Program-made: the position numbers and the translations under genes
Source of the DNA: Eudoraea adriatica DSM 19308
GTDB taxonomy: Bacteria > Bacteroidota > Bacteroidia > Flavobacteriales > Flavobacteriaceae
Assembly: GCF_000382125.1 (NCBI RefSeq)
Contig: NZ_KB907547.1
Span: 248,001 to 312,000, forward strand
Direction: 5' to 3'
DNA length: 64,000 nucleotides
Notes under the pieces: generated by a model
Databases searched by the model: none
Told to the model about the DNA's origin: nothing
Seen by the model: the letters and a program-made list of their open reading frames with translations, nothing else
Shown here: one piece after another, positions 46,130 through 56,400 of the stretch
Layout: each line of letters starts with the position of its first letter
Position numbering within the stretch: position 1 is the stretch's first letter

Positions 46130-46798
46130 ATGAAAAAAATATCAATTCTATTATTCCTGCTCACAGGGTTTTTCTTGACCAGTTGCACAAGCTTTAAGGT
46201 TATTAAATCATGGAAAGCCGAAACAGCTAATGAGATGCGGAATAAAAAGATACTTGTTATTGGCAGATCAGGCGATATGGATATCAGGATGGCCTATGAA
46301 AATGCAATTACAAAAAAACTATTAGCGGATGGCTTTAATGCAATCTCCAGCTATACGCAGTTTCCGGATTTTAACCCGGTAGCCAAAATAACTGATGAAC
46401 AAAAACAACAAATCCGAACCATTTTAGAAAAAAACGAGTATAATGGTGTAGTGCTTACCGCCCTAAAAGATTATCAGGAACATACCCGCGAAATAGGCGC
46501 TGAAAAATATGATACTCAGGTAATTTATGGCGGAATGAATTATCCTGTTAACTATGGTGGGTTTTACAATTATTTCTATCTTCCGGGATCTTATTCGGTA
46601 GATCAGGTTTCCCTGAAAACAGAAGGAACTACAATAACCTCCAAGCTATATATATTGGAAACCGTTGTATATGACCTGGAGCAGGAAGAAGGAAAACAGC
46701 TGGTGGCCTGGATCACCGCCTCAATTGAAAATCCGGACAATTCACCTGGCGTGGCATCGGCCTATGCAAATTCTATTGCCAAAGGATTCAAGAAATAG
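46130..46798 (+). CDS. Lipoprotein, paralogue of the 52.7-kb lipoprotein
   Basis: The 222-residue protein has lipobox LTSC (Cys19) followed by TSFKVIKSWKAE. An N-terminal Rossmann-like segment KKILVIGRSGDMDIRMAYENA is followed by EKNEYNGVVLTALKD, a Tyr/Gly-rich stretch (VNYGGFYNYFYLPGSYS), and YILETVVYDLEQEEGKQLVAW. The same blocks, in the same order, occur in the protein at 52672-53352, so the two are paralogues. I do not recognise a named family; the fold may resemble DUF4136 or other small periplasmic lipoproteins. It stands alone with gaps on both sides. Confidence 0.8.
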   Translation: MKKISILLFLLTGFFLTSCTSFKVIKSWKAETANEMRNKKILVIGRSGDMDIRMAYENAITKKLLADGFNAISSYTQFPDFNPVAKITDEQKQQIRTILEKNEYNGVVLTALKDYQEHTREIGAEKYDTQVIYGGMNYPVNYGGFYNYFYLPGSYSVDQVSLKTEGTTITSKLYILETVVYDLEQEEGKQLVAWITASIENPDNSPGVASAYANSIAKGFKK

Positions 46799-47024
46799 CA
46801 TTTCGTCATAAACATTGGTTTAGAATTGTGCACTTTCTACTGGTATAATAATTGGGTTGAAATAGTCTGAAATTTATCATGATAAGAGGGATTCTTTCAC
46901 TTGTTTTTTGTACCTTTTCTGACCTTTTAAGTACGTCTCGTAATCCTGATTACTTCTAGGCAACAAGGATGTGCTTTATGTACTATTAAAGGATTAAAAT
47001 AATTAATAACTAAACGAAATAAAA

Positions 47025-47576
47025 ATGAACACTATCCATTTTAAAAAAACACACTTTTTGTTACTTTTTGTATGTTTTGCCTTTTCTCTTACTTCTTATG
47101 CTCAGATAGCCGGCTGGAAACCTGAGTTGGAAAAGGATTGCAAAGAAGCTTTAAGCAAAATGATCCAGGACGCTCCAAAATTACAAACTTTTAAAGACCA
47201 GGCTTACGGATATGCTGTTTATCCCAAAATTACAAAAGCGGGCTTAGTAATTGGCGGAGCCGGTGGTGAAGGCATTGTTTACAAAAATCATGTTGCAACA
47301 GGTTCTTCAAAATTGGGCCAGGGAACATTCGGGCTTCAGGCAGGAGGACAACAGTATAGCGAAGTAATATTCTTTGAAAATAAAGATGCTTATGACAGAT
47401 TTACCGGAGGTAAGTTTAAGTTTAGCGGTCAGGCTTCGGCAACTGCAATTACAGAAGGTGCCTCAGTTGACGTGGCCTATCAGAACGGCGTTGCGGTCTT
47501 TACAAGGGTAAAAGGAGGACTTATGCTGGAAGCCTCCATAGGCGGACAAAAATTTACATTTACTCCCGTAGAATAA
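47025..47576 (+). CDS. SYLF (Ysc84-like) lipid-binding domain protein
   Basis: The 183-residue secreted protein has a signal peptide (to TSYAQ, residue 27). A SYLF/Ysc84 domain then covers nearly all of it: YGYAVYPKITKAGLVIGGAGGEG, a GTFGLQAGGQQYSEVIFFEN core, FKFSGQASATAITEGASVDVAY, and GVAVFTRVKGGLMLEASIGGQ. The domain binds phosphoinositide-like lipids in eukaryotes; in bacteria it is a secreted protein of unknown role. It is a single-gene unit with its own terminator. A perfect 12-bp palindrome TTATCATGATAA lies at 46874-46885 in the gap before it. Confidence 0.9.
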   Translation: MNTIHFKKTHFLLLFVCFAFSLTSYAQIAGWKPELEKDCKEALSKMIQDAPKLQTFKDQAYGYAVYPKITKAGLVIGGAGGEGIVYKNHVATGSSKLGQGTFGLQAGGQQYSEVIFFENKDAYDRFTGGKFKFSGQASATAITEGASVDVAYQNGVAVFTRVKGGLMLEASIGGQKFTFTPVE

Positions 47577-47601
47577 ATCATTATAGCACAATTATAATTT
47601 T

Positions 47602-47630
47602 AAAAGCCCGGAACACCGGGCTTTTTCTTT
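47602..47630 (+). terminator. Rho-independent terminator after the SYLF gene
   Basis: AAAAGCCCGG (47602-47611) pairs perfectly with CCGGGCTTTT (47616-47625) around the loop AACA, and a T-rich tail follows. As the A-run on the other side mirrors it, the hairpin can also serve the convergent cardiolipin synthase gene ending at 47696. Confidence 0.9.
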
Positions 47631-47695
47631 TCAAATCAGTTCAGTGTTAAAGTGGGGCAGTTTTATAATCGTTTAATAAAATGAATAATATAAAC

Positions 47696-49132
47696 CTACA
47701 TTAAGGGAGTGGCTAATCTTGCCAGTTTTTCCTTTACACGGTCAATATTAGGTCGGGCCGCATGTTCCTCAGGGGTTAGCTGTTTACTGCTATTCTGAAA
47801 CAACGCAAACTGTTTCTTCATGGTCATTGTAACTTCCTTATTATAAATCAAAGCGTTTACTTCAAAATTTTGTTCAAAACTGCGAATATCCAGATTAGCC
47901 GTTCCAATTGAACAAACAGAATCATCCGATAAAATTACCTTTGAATGAATAAACCCTTCCTCGAACAAATATATTTTAACCCCGGCATTGAGGAACCTGC
48001 TAAAAAAGGATTGTACCGTCCAATGAATCATAGCTGACTCAGAATTCCGGGGAACTATTATTCTCACATCTATACCGCTTAAAGCCACAGTTTTCAGAGC
48101 CAGGGAAAGGGTGGAATCGGGTATTAAATAAGGATTTACAATATAAACATACTCCTTTGCCTGATATAATATATACAAGTACTGTTGCAGGATATTAGGG
48201 TAATCTGCATCGGGACCACTAGATACAATTTGTACAGGGGTATCTCCAACTTCATCCATCAATTTAAACATCTCAGGTTTAATGAGGTTTTCCCTGGTTA
48301 CAAAAAGCCAATCTGCAAGAAACACAAAATGCAGGAAGTTTACACTCATGCCATGGATTTTTAAATGTGTATCAGTCCAATGTCCCAGAAAGTCATCGTC
48401 TTTAATATATTTGTCGTCCACATTAATGCCGCCAGTAAAACCAATTATTCCATCGACAATTAAAATTTTGCGGTGGTTGCGATAGTTTAGTCTTGCCAAC
48501 CTGCCAAACCGCACGGGCATAAAAGGAAAAATTAGCACTCCAATTTCCCGGAATTTATCTATCATCCTGTTGGATAAATCCCAACTGCCGAGGGCATCGT
48601 AAATTAACCTCACTTCTACCCCTTGTTTTATTTTCTTCTTAAATAGTTCAGCAAAACGATCTGCCAAATCCCCGTCTATGAAAATATAGTACTGAAGGTG
48701 AATATACTTTTCAGCCTTCTCACAAGCCTCAAAAATGGCATCGAATGTTTCAGGCCCATCATTTAAGATCTTCACCTTATTGTTAAAAGTGAGGATAGCA
48801 CTATTAACTCTGGTTAGAAGTCGAATGAGGTGTAAATAAGTAGCGGTAACATCATGTCTTTTCAAAATATTTTTTTCCGCTTCCGCGGAGTACCTTTTTA
48901 CAAAACGCTCAAACTGCACATAATCAATCTCTTTTTTTAGATCAAAAATCTTTTGCCTTCGAAGATTGACACCAAAAGCCAAATATAAAATTGCACCAAT
49001 AAATGGAATAAATACAATTACGAATATCCATGTCCAAATACGTTCGGGTTTACTGCCATCTTTTATTAACAAAAACAGGCAGGACAGGGTAAGTACAATT
49101 TCCAAAAGTGTAACAAAAAAAAACCAAGTCAT
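47696..49132 (-). CDS. cls: Cardiolipin synthase
   Basis: The 478-residue membrane enzyme has two N-terminal helices (residues 2-23 and 31-53) and two phospholipase-D motifs. HKD1 is H220-x-K222-x4-D227 (HRKILIVDGIIGFTGG); HKD2 is H396-x-K398-x4-D403 (HSKVILSDDSVCSIGTANLD). Order and length match bacterial Cls, which joins two phosphatidylglycerols into cardiolipin and glycerol. The ATG is followed directly by the first membrane helix. It is alone on the minus strand between two terminators. Confidence 0.94.
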   Translation of the reverse strand: MTWFFFVTLLEIVLTLSCLFLLIKDGSKPERIWTWIFVIVFIPFIGAILYLAFGVNLRRQKIFDLKKEIDYVQFERFVKRYSAEAEKNILKRHDVTATYLHLIRLLTRVNSAILTFNNKVKILNDGPETFDAIFEACEKAEKYIHLQYYIFIDGDLADRFAELFKKKIKQGVEVRLIYDALGSWDLSNRMIDKFREIGVLIFPFMPVRFGRLARLNYRNHRKILIVDGIIGFTGGINVDDKYIKDDDFLGHWTDTHLKIHGMSVNFLHFVFLADWLFVTRENLIKPEMFKLMDEVGDTPVQIVSSGPDADYPNILQQYLYILYQAKEYVYIVNPYLIPDSTLSLALKTVALSGIDVRIIVPRNSESAMIHWTVQSFFSRFLNAGVKIYLFEEGFIHSKVILSDDSVCSIGTANLDIRSFEQNFEVNALIYNKEVTMTMKKQFALFQNSSKQLTPEEHAARPNIDRVKEKLARLATPLM

Positions 49133-49231
49133 ATTAAATCAGTGCCGTTATTAAGTATTGCATATATGTAAATTGGTTTGCCTCCTGTTTATTTTATCCA
49201 TTTCTTGCTAAAGCTGAAAATCCAAAAAAAT

Positions 49232-49269
49232 AAAAAAACCCTGTATGCGCTAAAATTTAACATACAGGG
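49232..49269 (-). terminator. Rho-independent terminator of the sulfatase gene
   Basis: On the minus strand CCCTGTATG (49269-49261) pairs with CATACAGGG (49247-49239) across a 13-base loop and is followed by a run of seven T and a second T-run. It lies 110 bases past the sulfatase stop. Confidence 0.82.
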
Positions 49270-49379
49270 CGGATTGTTATTCTCCGGATCTTTCTTTATC
49301 AACCAGAACCAAAACCAAAGGTTTCATTGTTATTAGTCATTTTAGCAGAACAGTCTATCCCGCTATTGGCATTTTATTG

Positions 49380-50939
49380 CTATTTGGAGCCTCCTCCTTT
49401 TTTGAGTGTCTCCATTACCTTATCCAGTGAAAAACTGGCTGCTTCCTGTCTGGGCGGGTACTCCCTGAAAGTGTTTAAAAATTTTCCAACATAAGCTTGT
49501 GCGGGCACCAGTAAATATGCCCTGTCTATCATCCAGTCGTAATAGCTGTTTGAAGTAATCTGTGCCCGCTCATACGGGTCTCTCCTTAGATTAAATATAA
49601 GAGGTAATCTTAAAGGTGTAAAAGGGTTAGCCCATAACAACAAAGTTCCCTGTGCCCTTTGCTCCATAAATACCAGCTTCCAATCATCATAACGCATGGC
49701 CGTTAAATCCCCATCATCGGAGAAATAAAAGATTTCATGTCTGGGGCTTTTTACATTTTTAGGGTCCTTTAGATGGTCGATGATGTTGTAACCATCTAAA
49801 TGAATCTTATAGCTTCTTCCAAGCGACTTAGATACATAGCCATCCAAAAGATCTTCTTTTATATCGGTTTTTCCGGCAGCTGCCACAAAAGTGGGTAGCC
49901 AATCCATGTGATGAACAATTTCATTACTCACGGAGCCCGGCTTTATAACACCCGGCCAGCGAACCATGGCCGGCACTCTCCATCCACCTTCCCAGTTAGT
50001 GTTCTTTTCCCCCCTGTAAGGAGTAGAAGCGGCATCGGGCCAGGTATTGTAGTGCGGCCCATTATCTGTGGAATAGTGTACAATAGTATTATCTGCTATC
50101 CCCAACTCGTCCAGAACTTTAAGGAATTGCCCAATGTGCATGTCATGTTCCACCATACCATCTGCATATTCATTTTGTCCCGAAATTCCCTTAAGTTCCT
50201 CTTTAACGTGGGTTCTAAAATGCATACGTGTTCCACTCCACCAAACAAACCATGGGTTTCCAGATTTTGTTTGTTGTTTAATAAATTCAATAGCTGCTGC
50301 CGATGTTTCATCATCAACGGTTTCCATCCGTTTCTTGGTCAAAGGACCGGTATCCTCAATGGTTCCGTCTGAAGAAGATTTTATTACCCCTCTTGGGCCA
50401 TAGGTGTCCCGAAATGTCCTGCCATCAGCCATAATCATATCTCCCGGATAATCAACGTTCTCGGGCTCTTCTTCCGCATTTAAATGGTAAAGGTTTCCAA
50501 AAAACACATCGAAACCATGGTTTGTAGGCAACATTTCATCTCTGTCTCCCAGATGGTTTTTTCCAAATTGCCCTGTAGCATACCCCTGGTCTTTTAATAA
50601 AACTGCAATGGTTGGGTCCTCAACACGCATACCTTCTGCAGCTCCCGGAAGGCCTACTTTAGACAAGCCTGTTCTGAATACACTTTGACCCATTATAAAA
50701 GATGAACGGCCGGCAGTGCAGGATTGCTCTCCATAATAGTCTGTAAAAATAATTCCTTCCCTGGCTATTCTGTCAATGTTTGGTGTTTCATAACCCATCA
50801 CGCCTCTGGTATAGGCGCTTATATTGGATTGACCAATATCATCGCCCCAAATTACCAGGATATTTGGTTTTTTCTGTGCAAAACTTACAGCGCAAAATGC
50901 TATTAGTAATAATAAAGAGATTCCTTGTTTCATTTTCAT
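49380..50939 (-). CDS. Secreted sulfatase (arylsulfatase family)
   Basis: The 519-residue enzyme has a signal peptide (to SFAQ, residue 22). The sulfatase core begins PNILVIWGDDIGQSNI (metal-binding Asp33 and Asp34). The formylglycine motif is CTAGR (Cys74 to Arg78 in GEQSCTAGRSSFIMG), a CxAxR form instead of the standard CxPxR. The second metal site is STDNGPHYNTW. It should remove sulfate esters in the periplasm, needing conversion of Cys74 to formylglycine. The natural substrate may be an algal glycan or a small sulfate ester; there is no adjacent glycan locus, which leaves it open. Confidence 0.92.
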   Translation of the reverse strand: MKMKQGISLLLLIAFCAVSFAQKKPNILVIWGDDIGQSNISAYTRGVMGYETPNIDRIAREGIIFTDYYGEQSCTAGRSSFIMGQSVFRTGLSKVGLPGAAEGMRVEDPTIAVLLKDQGYATGQFGKNHLGDRDEMLPTNHGFDVFFGNLYHLNAEEEPENVDYPGDMIMADGRTFRDTYGPRGVIKSSSDGTIEDTGPLTKKRMETVDDETSAAAIEFIKQQTKSGNPWFVWWSGTRMHFRTHVKEELKGISGQNEYADGMVEHDMHIGQFLKVLDELGIADNTIVHYSTDNGPHYNTWPDAASTPYRGEKNTNWEGGWRVPAMVRWPGVIKPGSVSNEIVHHMDWLPTFVAAAGKTDIKEDLLDGYVSKSLGRSYKIHLDGYNIIDHLKDPKNVKSPRHEIFYFSDDGDLTAMRYDDWKLVFMEQRAQGTLLLWANPFTPLRLPLIFNLRRDPYERAQITSNSYYDWMIDRAYLLVPAQAYVGKFLNTFREYPPRQEAASFSLDKVMETLKKGGGSK

Positions 50940-51408
50940 ATTAAATTTAGTGTTTCTAATAATTATTTTCTTTTATCCACGCTAAAGGCCGGGGGTAAAT
51001 CCAACTTGGCTTAATAAATTTTTTATCAACCTTAAGCATATTCGATTCATTCAATCCAAAGCAAAATTAGGTCTCTGAAAACAAATCGTTTCATTTACAA
51101 TTTTAATTCAATTAGTTCAAGGTAGTTTTTTAGAATTTCAGCATGACAGGGGGCATCAGCATTATTTGAAATCCTTTGGCAATATAAGGATTATTTTTTC
51201 AGAAATCTAAAAGATTATATATAGGCTAGTTGGCGAAATATTGTTGGCGCAAAACAAAAAACTAAACAAAAGTGAATCCAATTCCAGAAAACCAGTGGCT
51301 ATTGCAGGTATTCTTTTCCGCGGTTCTAGATGCTTGCAAGGCTTCCTGTAATAAGGATACTATTACAAATAATTTGCAATTAGAGGCAGTCGACGCTGTA
51401 TTAGTCCT
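50940..51408. other. 469-base intergenic region with an orphan terminator-like hairpin
   Basis: The gap lies upstream of the sulfatase and downstream of the AI-2E permease, both on the minus strand. It contains AATCCTT (51170-51176) pairing with AAGGATT (51186-51192), followed by ATTTTTT on the plus strand, although no plus-strand gene precedes it. A 46-codon frame from a GTG at 51272 to 51412 has no recognisable product. The rest is AT-rich and without clear signals. Confidence 0.5.
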
Positions 51409-52449
51409 TTAGACCGCTTTTCTCATCCAGTATTGATACAACTGGTATACTACCGACAATACTACCGGACCTACAAATAGCCCTATAATACCGTGCAACA
51501 ACAACCCTCCAATGGTCCCAATCAGGATCACTATCATAGGTGTCTTTAACCCTTTTCCCAGGAGAATTGGTTTCAATACATTGTCTGCCAGGCCTACAAG
51601 GACACAGTATATGGTAAAAATGATGGCATAGGTTGGTTCTGCCATAGAAAATGCCAACAGTATCGGAGGCAACATTACCAGGAATACGGGGATTTGAACA
51701 ATAGCGCCAATAAGCACAAGTAAAGCAAATATACCTGCCGCGGGTATTCCGATGGCCGTAAACCCTATAAATGCCAACGCTGTCTGAATAATAGCTACTA
51801 AGAGGATTCCCTTAACAACATTTCTAATAGTATCCCGTGAAATTAAAATCACTTCTTCTCCTTCTTCCCCCATTAACTTCATGAATAGTTTAAGAGATGA
51901 CCTATACGCACTTTCAGCATTAAACATTAAAACCAGGGCAATAAAAAATGAAATAATAAAAGTAATCATGGTACCCAAAAAACCCTTCACCGAACTTAAG
52001 ACAACCCTGCCATATTCTAATATGGCATCCTTATGAACGATAGCAAATTGCTCTATATTATCAGATAGAGCATACCACTCATCATAAAGCTTCTCTCCTA
52101 TTAAAGGCAGGGACTTAATTTTTGATTCGGGTAATGGTATTTCAAATCCTTCACTTTTTATCTGATCCACAATAATTGCAATGGATTCGAAAATACTGGC
52201 GAGCACAAAGTAAGCCGGAATCGCTAATAAAAGCACTGCAATTAATGTAAAACTGAAAGTTGCCAACTTTTTACGCTGCTCCCCTAACTTAGCAACAAAC
52301 CATTTATATAAAGGATATAAAGCAACTGCTAAAAGAATTGACCAAATGGTAATAATCAAAAAAGGCCTTATAATTAAAAAACACCAAACCAATATTAAAA
52401 GCAAAGCTACTATCCTGAGTACTGTTGTAATATTGCCTTTTGTATTCAT
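51409..52449 (-). CDS. AI-2E family transporter (PerM/YdiK-like permease)
   Basis: The 346-residue inner-membrane protein has about eight hydrophobic helices. It shows the family layout: two early helix pairs (LLILVWCFLIIRPFLIITIW, FTLIAVLLLAIPAYFVLA), a soluble domain near residues 90-145, then a helix-rich half with the conserved GIPAAGIFALLVLIGAIVQIP. A C-terminal GTIGGLLLHGIIGLFVGPVVLSV segment completes the pattern. Members export varied solutes or ions; the autoinducer-2 role is shown for only some. It stands alone, with a 222-base gap upstream. Confidence 0.88.
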   Translation of the reverse strand: MNTKGNITTVLRIVALLLILVWCFLIIRPFLIITIWSILLAVALYPLYKWFVAKLGEQRKKLATFSFTLIAVLLLAIPAYFVLASIFESIAIIVDQIKSEGFEIPLPESKIKSLPLIGEKLYDEWYALSDNIEQFAIVHKDAILEYGRVVLSSVKGFLGTMITFIISFFIALVLMFNAESAYRSSLKLFMKLMGEEGEEVILISRDTIRNVVKGILLVAIIQTALAFIGFTAIGIPAAGIFALLVLIGAIVQIPVFLVMLPPILLAFSMAEPTYAIIFTIYCVLVGLADNVLKPILLGKGLKTPMIVILIGTIGGLLLHGIIGLFVGPVVLSVVYQLYQYWMRKAV

Positions 52450-52671
52450 AAGTCAGATATTAAACTTTTCTTGATTAAAATTATGACTATGAATTTAAGA
52501 AATCTAAACTCTACTTTAAGCTACGTAGTAAGAAAAATGATTTAGTTACTAAATTTAAGAATTAACTATACCCTTTAATTAAACAAGGATACTAATGCAA
52601 TCCGTTTTAAGCAAACAAGAAAAGTGACATTATTTTTATAAGTCAAAATAGGCTAAAAGATTGCCATACTG

Positions 52672-53352
52672 CTACTCAAAGCTTTTGACCATAGTTTCCA
52701 CATATTTTTCCGCAGTTTTATATGCTTCCTTGGGGTCGTCCAATTCAGTCGTAACAACGGCGACTAATTGATTTTCTTCTGGCTCATCAAGATTATAAAA
52801 AACGGTCTCTAAAATATAGGTTATAGAGGTACTCGTAGAAGTGGAAGTTGGAATATAACCTCCAAACGAACTATAGTAAGGACCATAGGCATAAGGGGTT
52901 CTGTAGTAATTATAAAATCCGCCATAATAACCAGGATAGCCATAGCCAGACGAAACTCCCACACCTATACCTGTGCTCGATGTTGTAGTGGTACTCTCCT
53001 GATCCTTCACAACCACAATAACTATTCCTGTATATCCTTCGCTATTCAGTATGCTTTGTATAAAAGCTACCCTTTCTTCGGTTATTTCTTTTTCCGTATA
53101 AATTTTCGGAAATTTTTTAAAACTCTCTGATGCATTATAATTCCTTGCCCTCATTTCGTTGGCTAATGCTTCTTCAAAAGCTATTCTGGCTGTGTTGTCT
53201 GCCGTCCTGGCTAAAACCAGAATTTTCTTTTCCTTGAATTTCGCAATAGTTTCTTCTTCTGCAGTCCAGGAGTCTCTAACTTTTACACTGCCACAATTCT
53301 GAAATGCAAAGGAAAAAACAAGTAATAATAGTATGGTAATATTTTTTTTCAT
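52672..53352 (-). CDS. Lipoprotein, paralogue of the 46.1-kb lipoprotein
   Basis: I chose the ATG at 53352, giving MKKNITILLLLVFSFAFQNC, a lipoprotein signal with Cys20; the longer frame from 53394 would put 14 residues before it. The mature protein repeats the blocks of the 46130-46798 gene: KKILVLARTADNTARIAFEEALANEM, ILNSEGYTGIVIVVVKD, a GYGYPGYYGGFYNYYRTPY region, and YILETVFYNLDEPEENQLVA. It adds Thr/Ser-rich linkers on both sides of the Tyr/Gly-rich stretch. Function unknown. It lies 103 bases before (on the minus strand, after) the large phosphatase gene. Confidence 0.78.
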   Translation of the reverse strand: MKKNITILLLLVFSFAFQNCGSVKVRDSWTAEEETIAKFKEKKILVLARTADNTARIAFEEALANEMRARNYNASESFKKFPKIYTEKEITEERVAFIQSILNSEGYTGIVIVVVKDQESTTTTSSTGIGVGVSSGYGYPGYYGGFYNYYRTPYAYGPYYSSFGGYIPTSTSTSTSITYILETVFYNLDEPEENQLVAVVTTELDDPKEAYKTAEKYVETMVKSFE

Positions 53353-53455
53353 AACAATTGGCGTTTTTAGACGTCCGATATTTAAGTTGGCCAAGCTAAT
53401 AAAAATATGCCAATTAATTCTATAGAACTATTATTATATTTAAATGAGCATCGAA

Positions 53456-56400
53456 CTATAATCCCAAAATAAAACCAAAATAAAATCGCAGCCCATCGTC
53501 CGAACCAAAGAGCCCGAGGTTGGCAGTGACCAAATCTGTACCGTTTATGAAAAACCCGCCTCCATAGGAGGTATTCCAGGTATTTTTATTAAAGGAGGGA
53601 TCCACAACGAGACTGTCATCTACCCAGATTCTGCCTATATCAAAACCGCCAAATACACCTACTTCAACCGGTACAAGACCTGTTTTATATCTTTTAAAAT
53701 TAAAGCGCAGGTCCGAAGTCTGATAGAAGGAAGATTTTCCTGTAAAACGCTCGTTTCTATAACCACGCAAGCCGTCGTTACCACCAATACTCGCGGCCTG
53801 GTAAAACTCAAAATCATCGCCAAAAATAATATGGGCCTTAGATTTGGTAGCTAAAACCAATTGCCCATTTGGCGATATCTTATGCGCAAAACCGAGCGTT
53901 GGAATGAAATATCCAAAAGTATTAGAATCGTCAAGGTTTGTAGTAATTCCGGTTCTAAATTCTGCTACCATACCGAGAGTCGGAAATGCAGGGTTATCAC
54001 TATTGGTATAACTATATACGGCTTCGGCTCCAAAAAAATTATTCCTCTCTTCCTGAGGGATAAAATCTGAAAATAAATTTATATACCTCCCCTGAGTCTC
54101 TTCCAACTCATAGGTCTTATAATTCACTCCTATACTAAATTCCCCATTATTTTCTCCATGCCAGACCAATCCTGCAAAACCTCCTAAGGTGCCCAGTTTA
54201 ACACGATTGTAGTTAAGATTAAAATTATCTTCATCTTCAACATTCGGATTTAGTGTAGAATTCCCAAAACCAAAAAAGTTTATGCTGTAATTCGGGCTGG
54301 TTAAGACACCATTGACGGCCAGATTCCATTTACCCACCACATGAGCAAATTCTCCCTGATATCGTATATCAAATCCACCGGTAGAGGTGTATAAGGCAGC
54401 TGCTATCCTATTGGTGGATGTAAACGGGTTTCGCTCGAAGCCATATCTGGTATGCCCGGCAATTATCCCAAGCTTTAGTCCATCATCCGGGTTTATCCCA
54501 ATTAAAGGGAGTACTGCATTAACATTGTATTTCGGTTTCCTGTAATTATAATTATTATTCTCATAATCATCCCTGATATGCTGTTTGCCCTTTTTTGTTA
54601 CCAGCGTATTGGGCTTACTTTTAAAATCATAAATATGGGCCTTTTTCCCATTCAAGACCTCATAACTATCATTGTTGGAGCCGCCAATCATGCGCAATTT
54701 TATGGGATGATCTCCTTCCCCGGCAACATGAAAATAATCTTTATCGTCCAGGCCATACACCCAAATTTCCTTAGTGCTTTCGGTTTCATATATTTTTTCA
54801 TGAAACACAGGGCCCTTTTCATCTTTCTTTATTCTATAGCCCGTAACTTTGGTTTGGCCATTTGGCATTCTTTCAATCTCAAACCAATCATCCTTATCCG
54901 TACCACGTACTACGGCATATCTGTTTACAACCTTAAAATAGGCATCGGAAATTTTTCGCAAATTCGAACGCCTGCCTTTTAACTTGCGCTTAATATCCTC
55001 CATATTCTCATCCTTTACTTCATCAGGCAACTTGTCAAATGCAGCTTCTATTACCTCATCTGTAATATGAGACGCTACATAAGCTGCCTGTTCATCCCAA
55101 ACTGCTTTATCTGATTCCTGTATGACCGCAACATCAAGAACATATGGATTTAAATTGCTCCATTGTACATCTTTGATATCTTCTTCATATGAATTTAAAA
55201 CCCGTGTAGGGGCTGCCAGCCGGGTGGCCAGCCCCAAAGCAAAACCGTCATTCATAATTGAAAATGCCTGATCCCTGTCTCTTGGAACAGGTTTATAAAC
55301 AGTACCCCCATTTTCTTCAAATATGGCCCAACGCCATTGATCCTGATGCCGATCCCAATCTCCCAATAACATATCAAACAGCCGTGCTCTCACATAAGTG
55401 GTTTCATCTATTTTGTGATCTTCATTCTTCTTTACCTTTTCGAGCATATCCAGCGTACTAATCATTTCATTGGCATAGCCAAAACTGGCTTTGTCTCCGT
55501 GCCCGTCAGCCGTGCGTTCCTCAATGGCATAGAGTGCATCCCCAAATTCATCATTGAAGCGGCCAATAGCATTCTGCCTGGGTACATAATATAATTTAGG
55601 ATTGGTATGGAATATCCCTGCGGCATCGGCAAGGTCTCCGATGATAAATTGTGTAAAAGGATGGTCTCCTGTAAATACATCCAAAACAAGTTCTTCCGTT
55701 TTTGTGCCCGCAAACTCACTTTTTACAAATTGGTCCTTAAAGCCGACAGCCTGAATATATAGCAGCGCATCTTTCCGCATTGCTCTCATAATATACTCCT
55801 GTCCTTCTTTGTTTTTTAAACGCAGGGAACTAGACTGGTGACCGCCTCCTTTTCTCACCGGACTAAGGCCTCCAAATAAGGTGTCCAGATTCACTGTGGG
55901 CACAGTGAGTTCAGTGCTATATAATTTACGATAGCGCTCTCCCCAAAGCCATTTAAAAGTTTTGCTTTTATTCGTTTCTTCCCTGGTATAAATTGACGCT
56001 GTTTTTTCTTGTGGAAAGTTATCCGTATAATCAGTTATTATTGGGCGATCCTCCGGCAGTACCTCAGTTTCAAATACTACTTTATTATCTTTTGTTGAGA
56101 AGAAGCTTACACGGGAAGAACCATCCTTGAAAACATCCAACCTGGCATAACCCGGAGATCCATAGGAAAATTTGCCGCCGCCAACATTTCGTGTGGGCGT
56201 AGTTTTAGAACCTGCACCACTGACTATTTGTGGTAAATTGGATTCAACCAAATATTGAAGGCTGTGTTCATGTCCGGAAACAAAAATTATTTTATCATTA
56301 TCCTGAGACAGGGTAATTATTCGATCCCGGAATTCATCATATCTCTGGTATTGTATATCCGCAGGGGAAACGCCACCTGCCCGTCGGAGTACATTTTTTA

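Noticed and set aside
49908-50372. 154-residue plus-strand frame opposite the sulfatase gene
   Set aside because: It lies fully within a motif-complete sulfatase and has the irregular composition of a shadow frame.
51272-51412. 46-codon reading frame with GTG start ending inside the AI-2E gene end
   Set aside because: It has no recognisable domain, no signal peptide and no clear start signal, and it overlaps the stop of a real gene on the other strand. It may be a remnant but I cannot support it.
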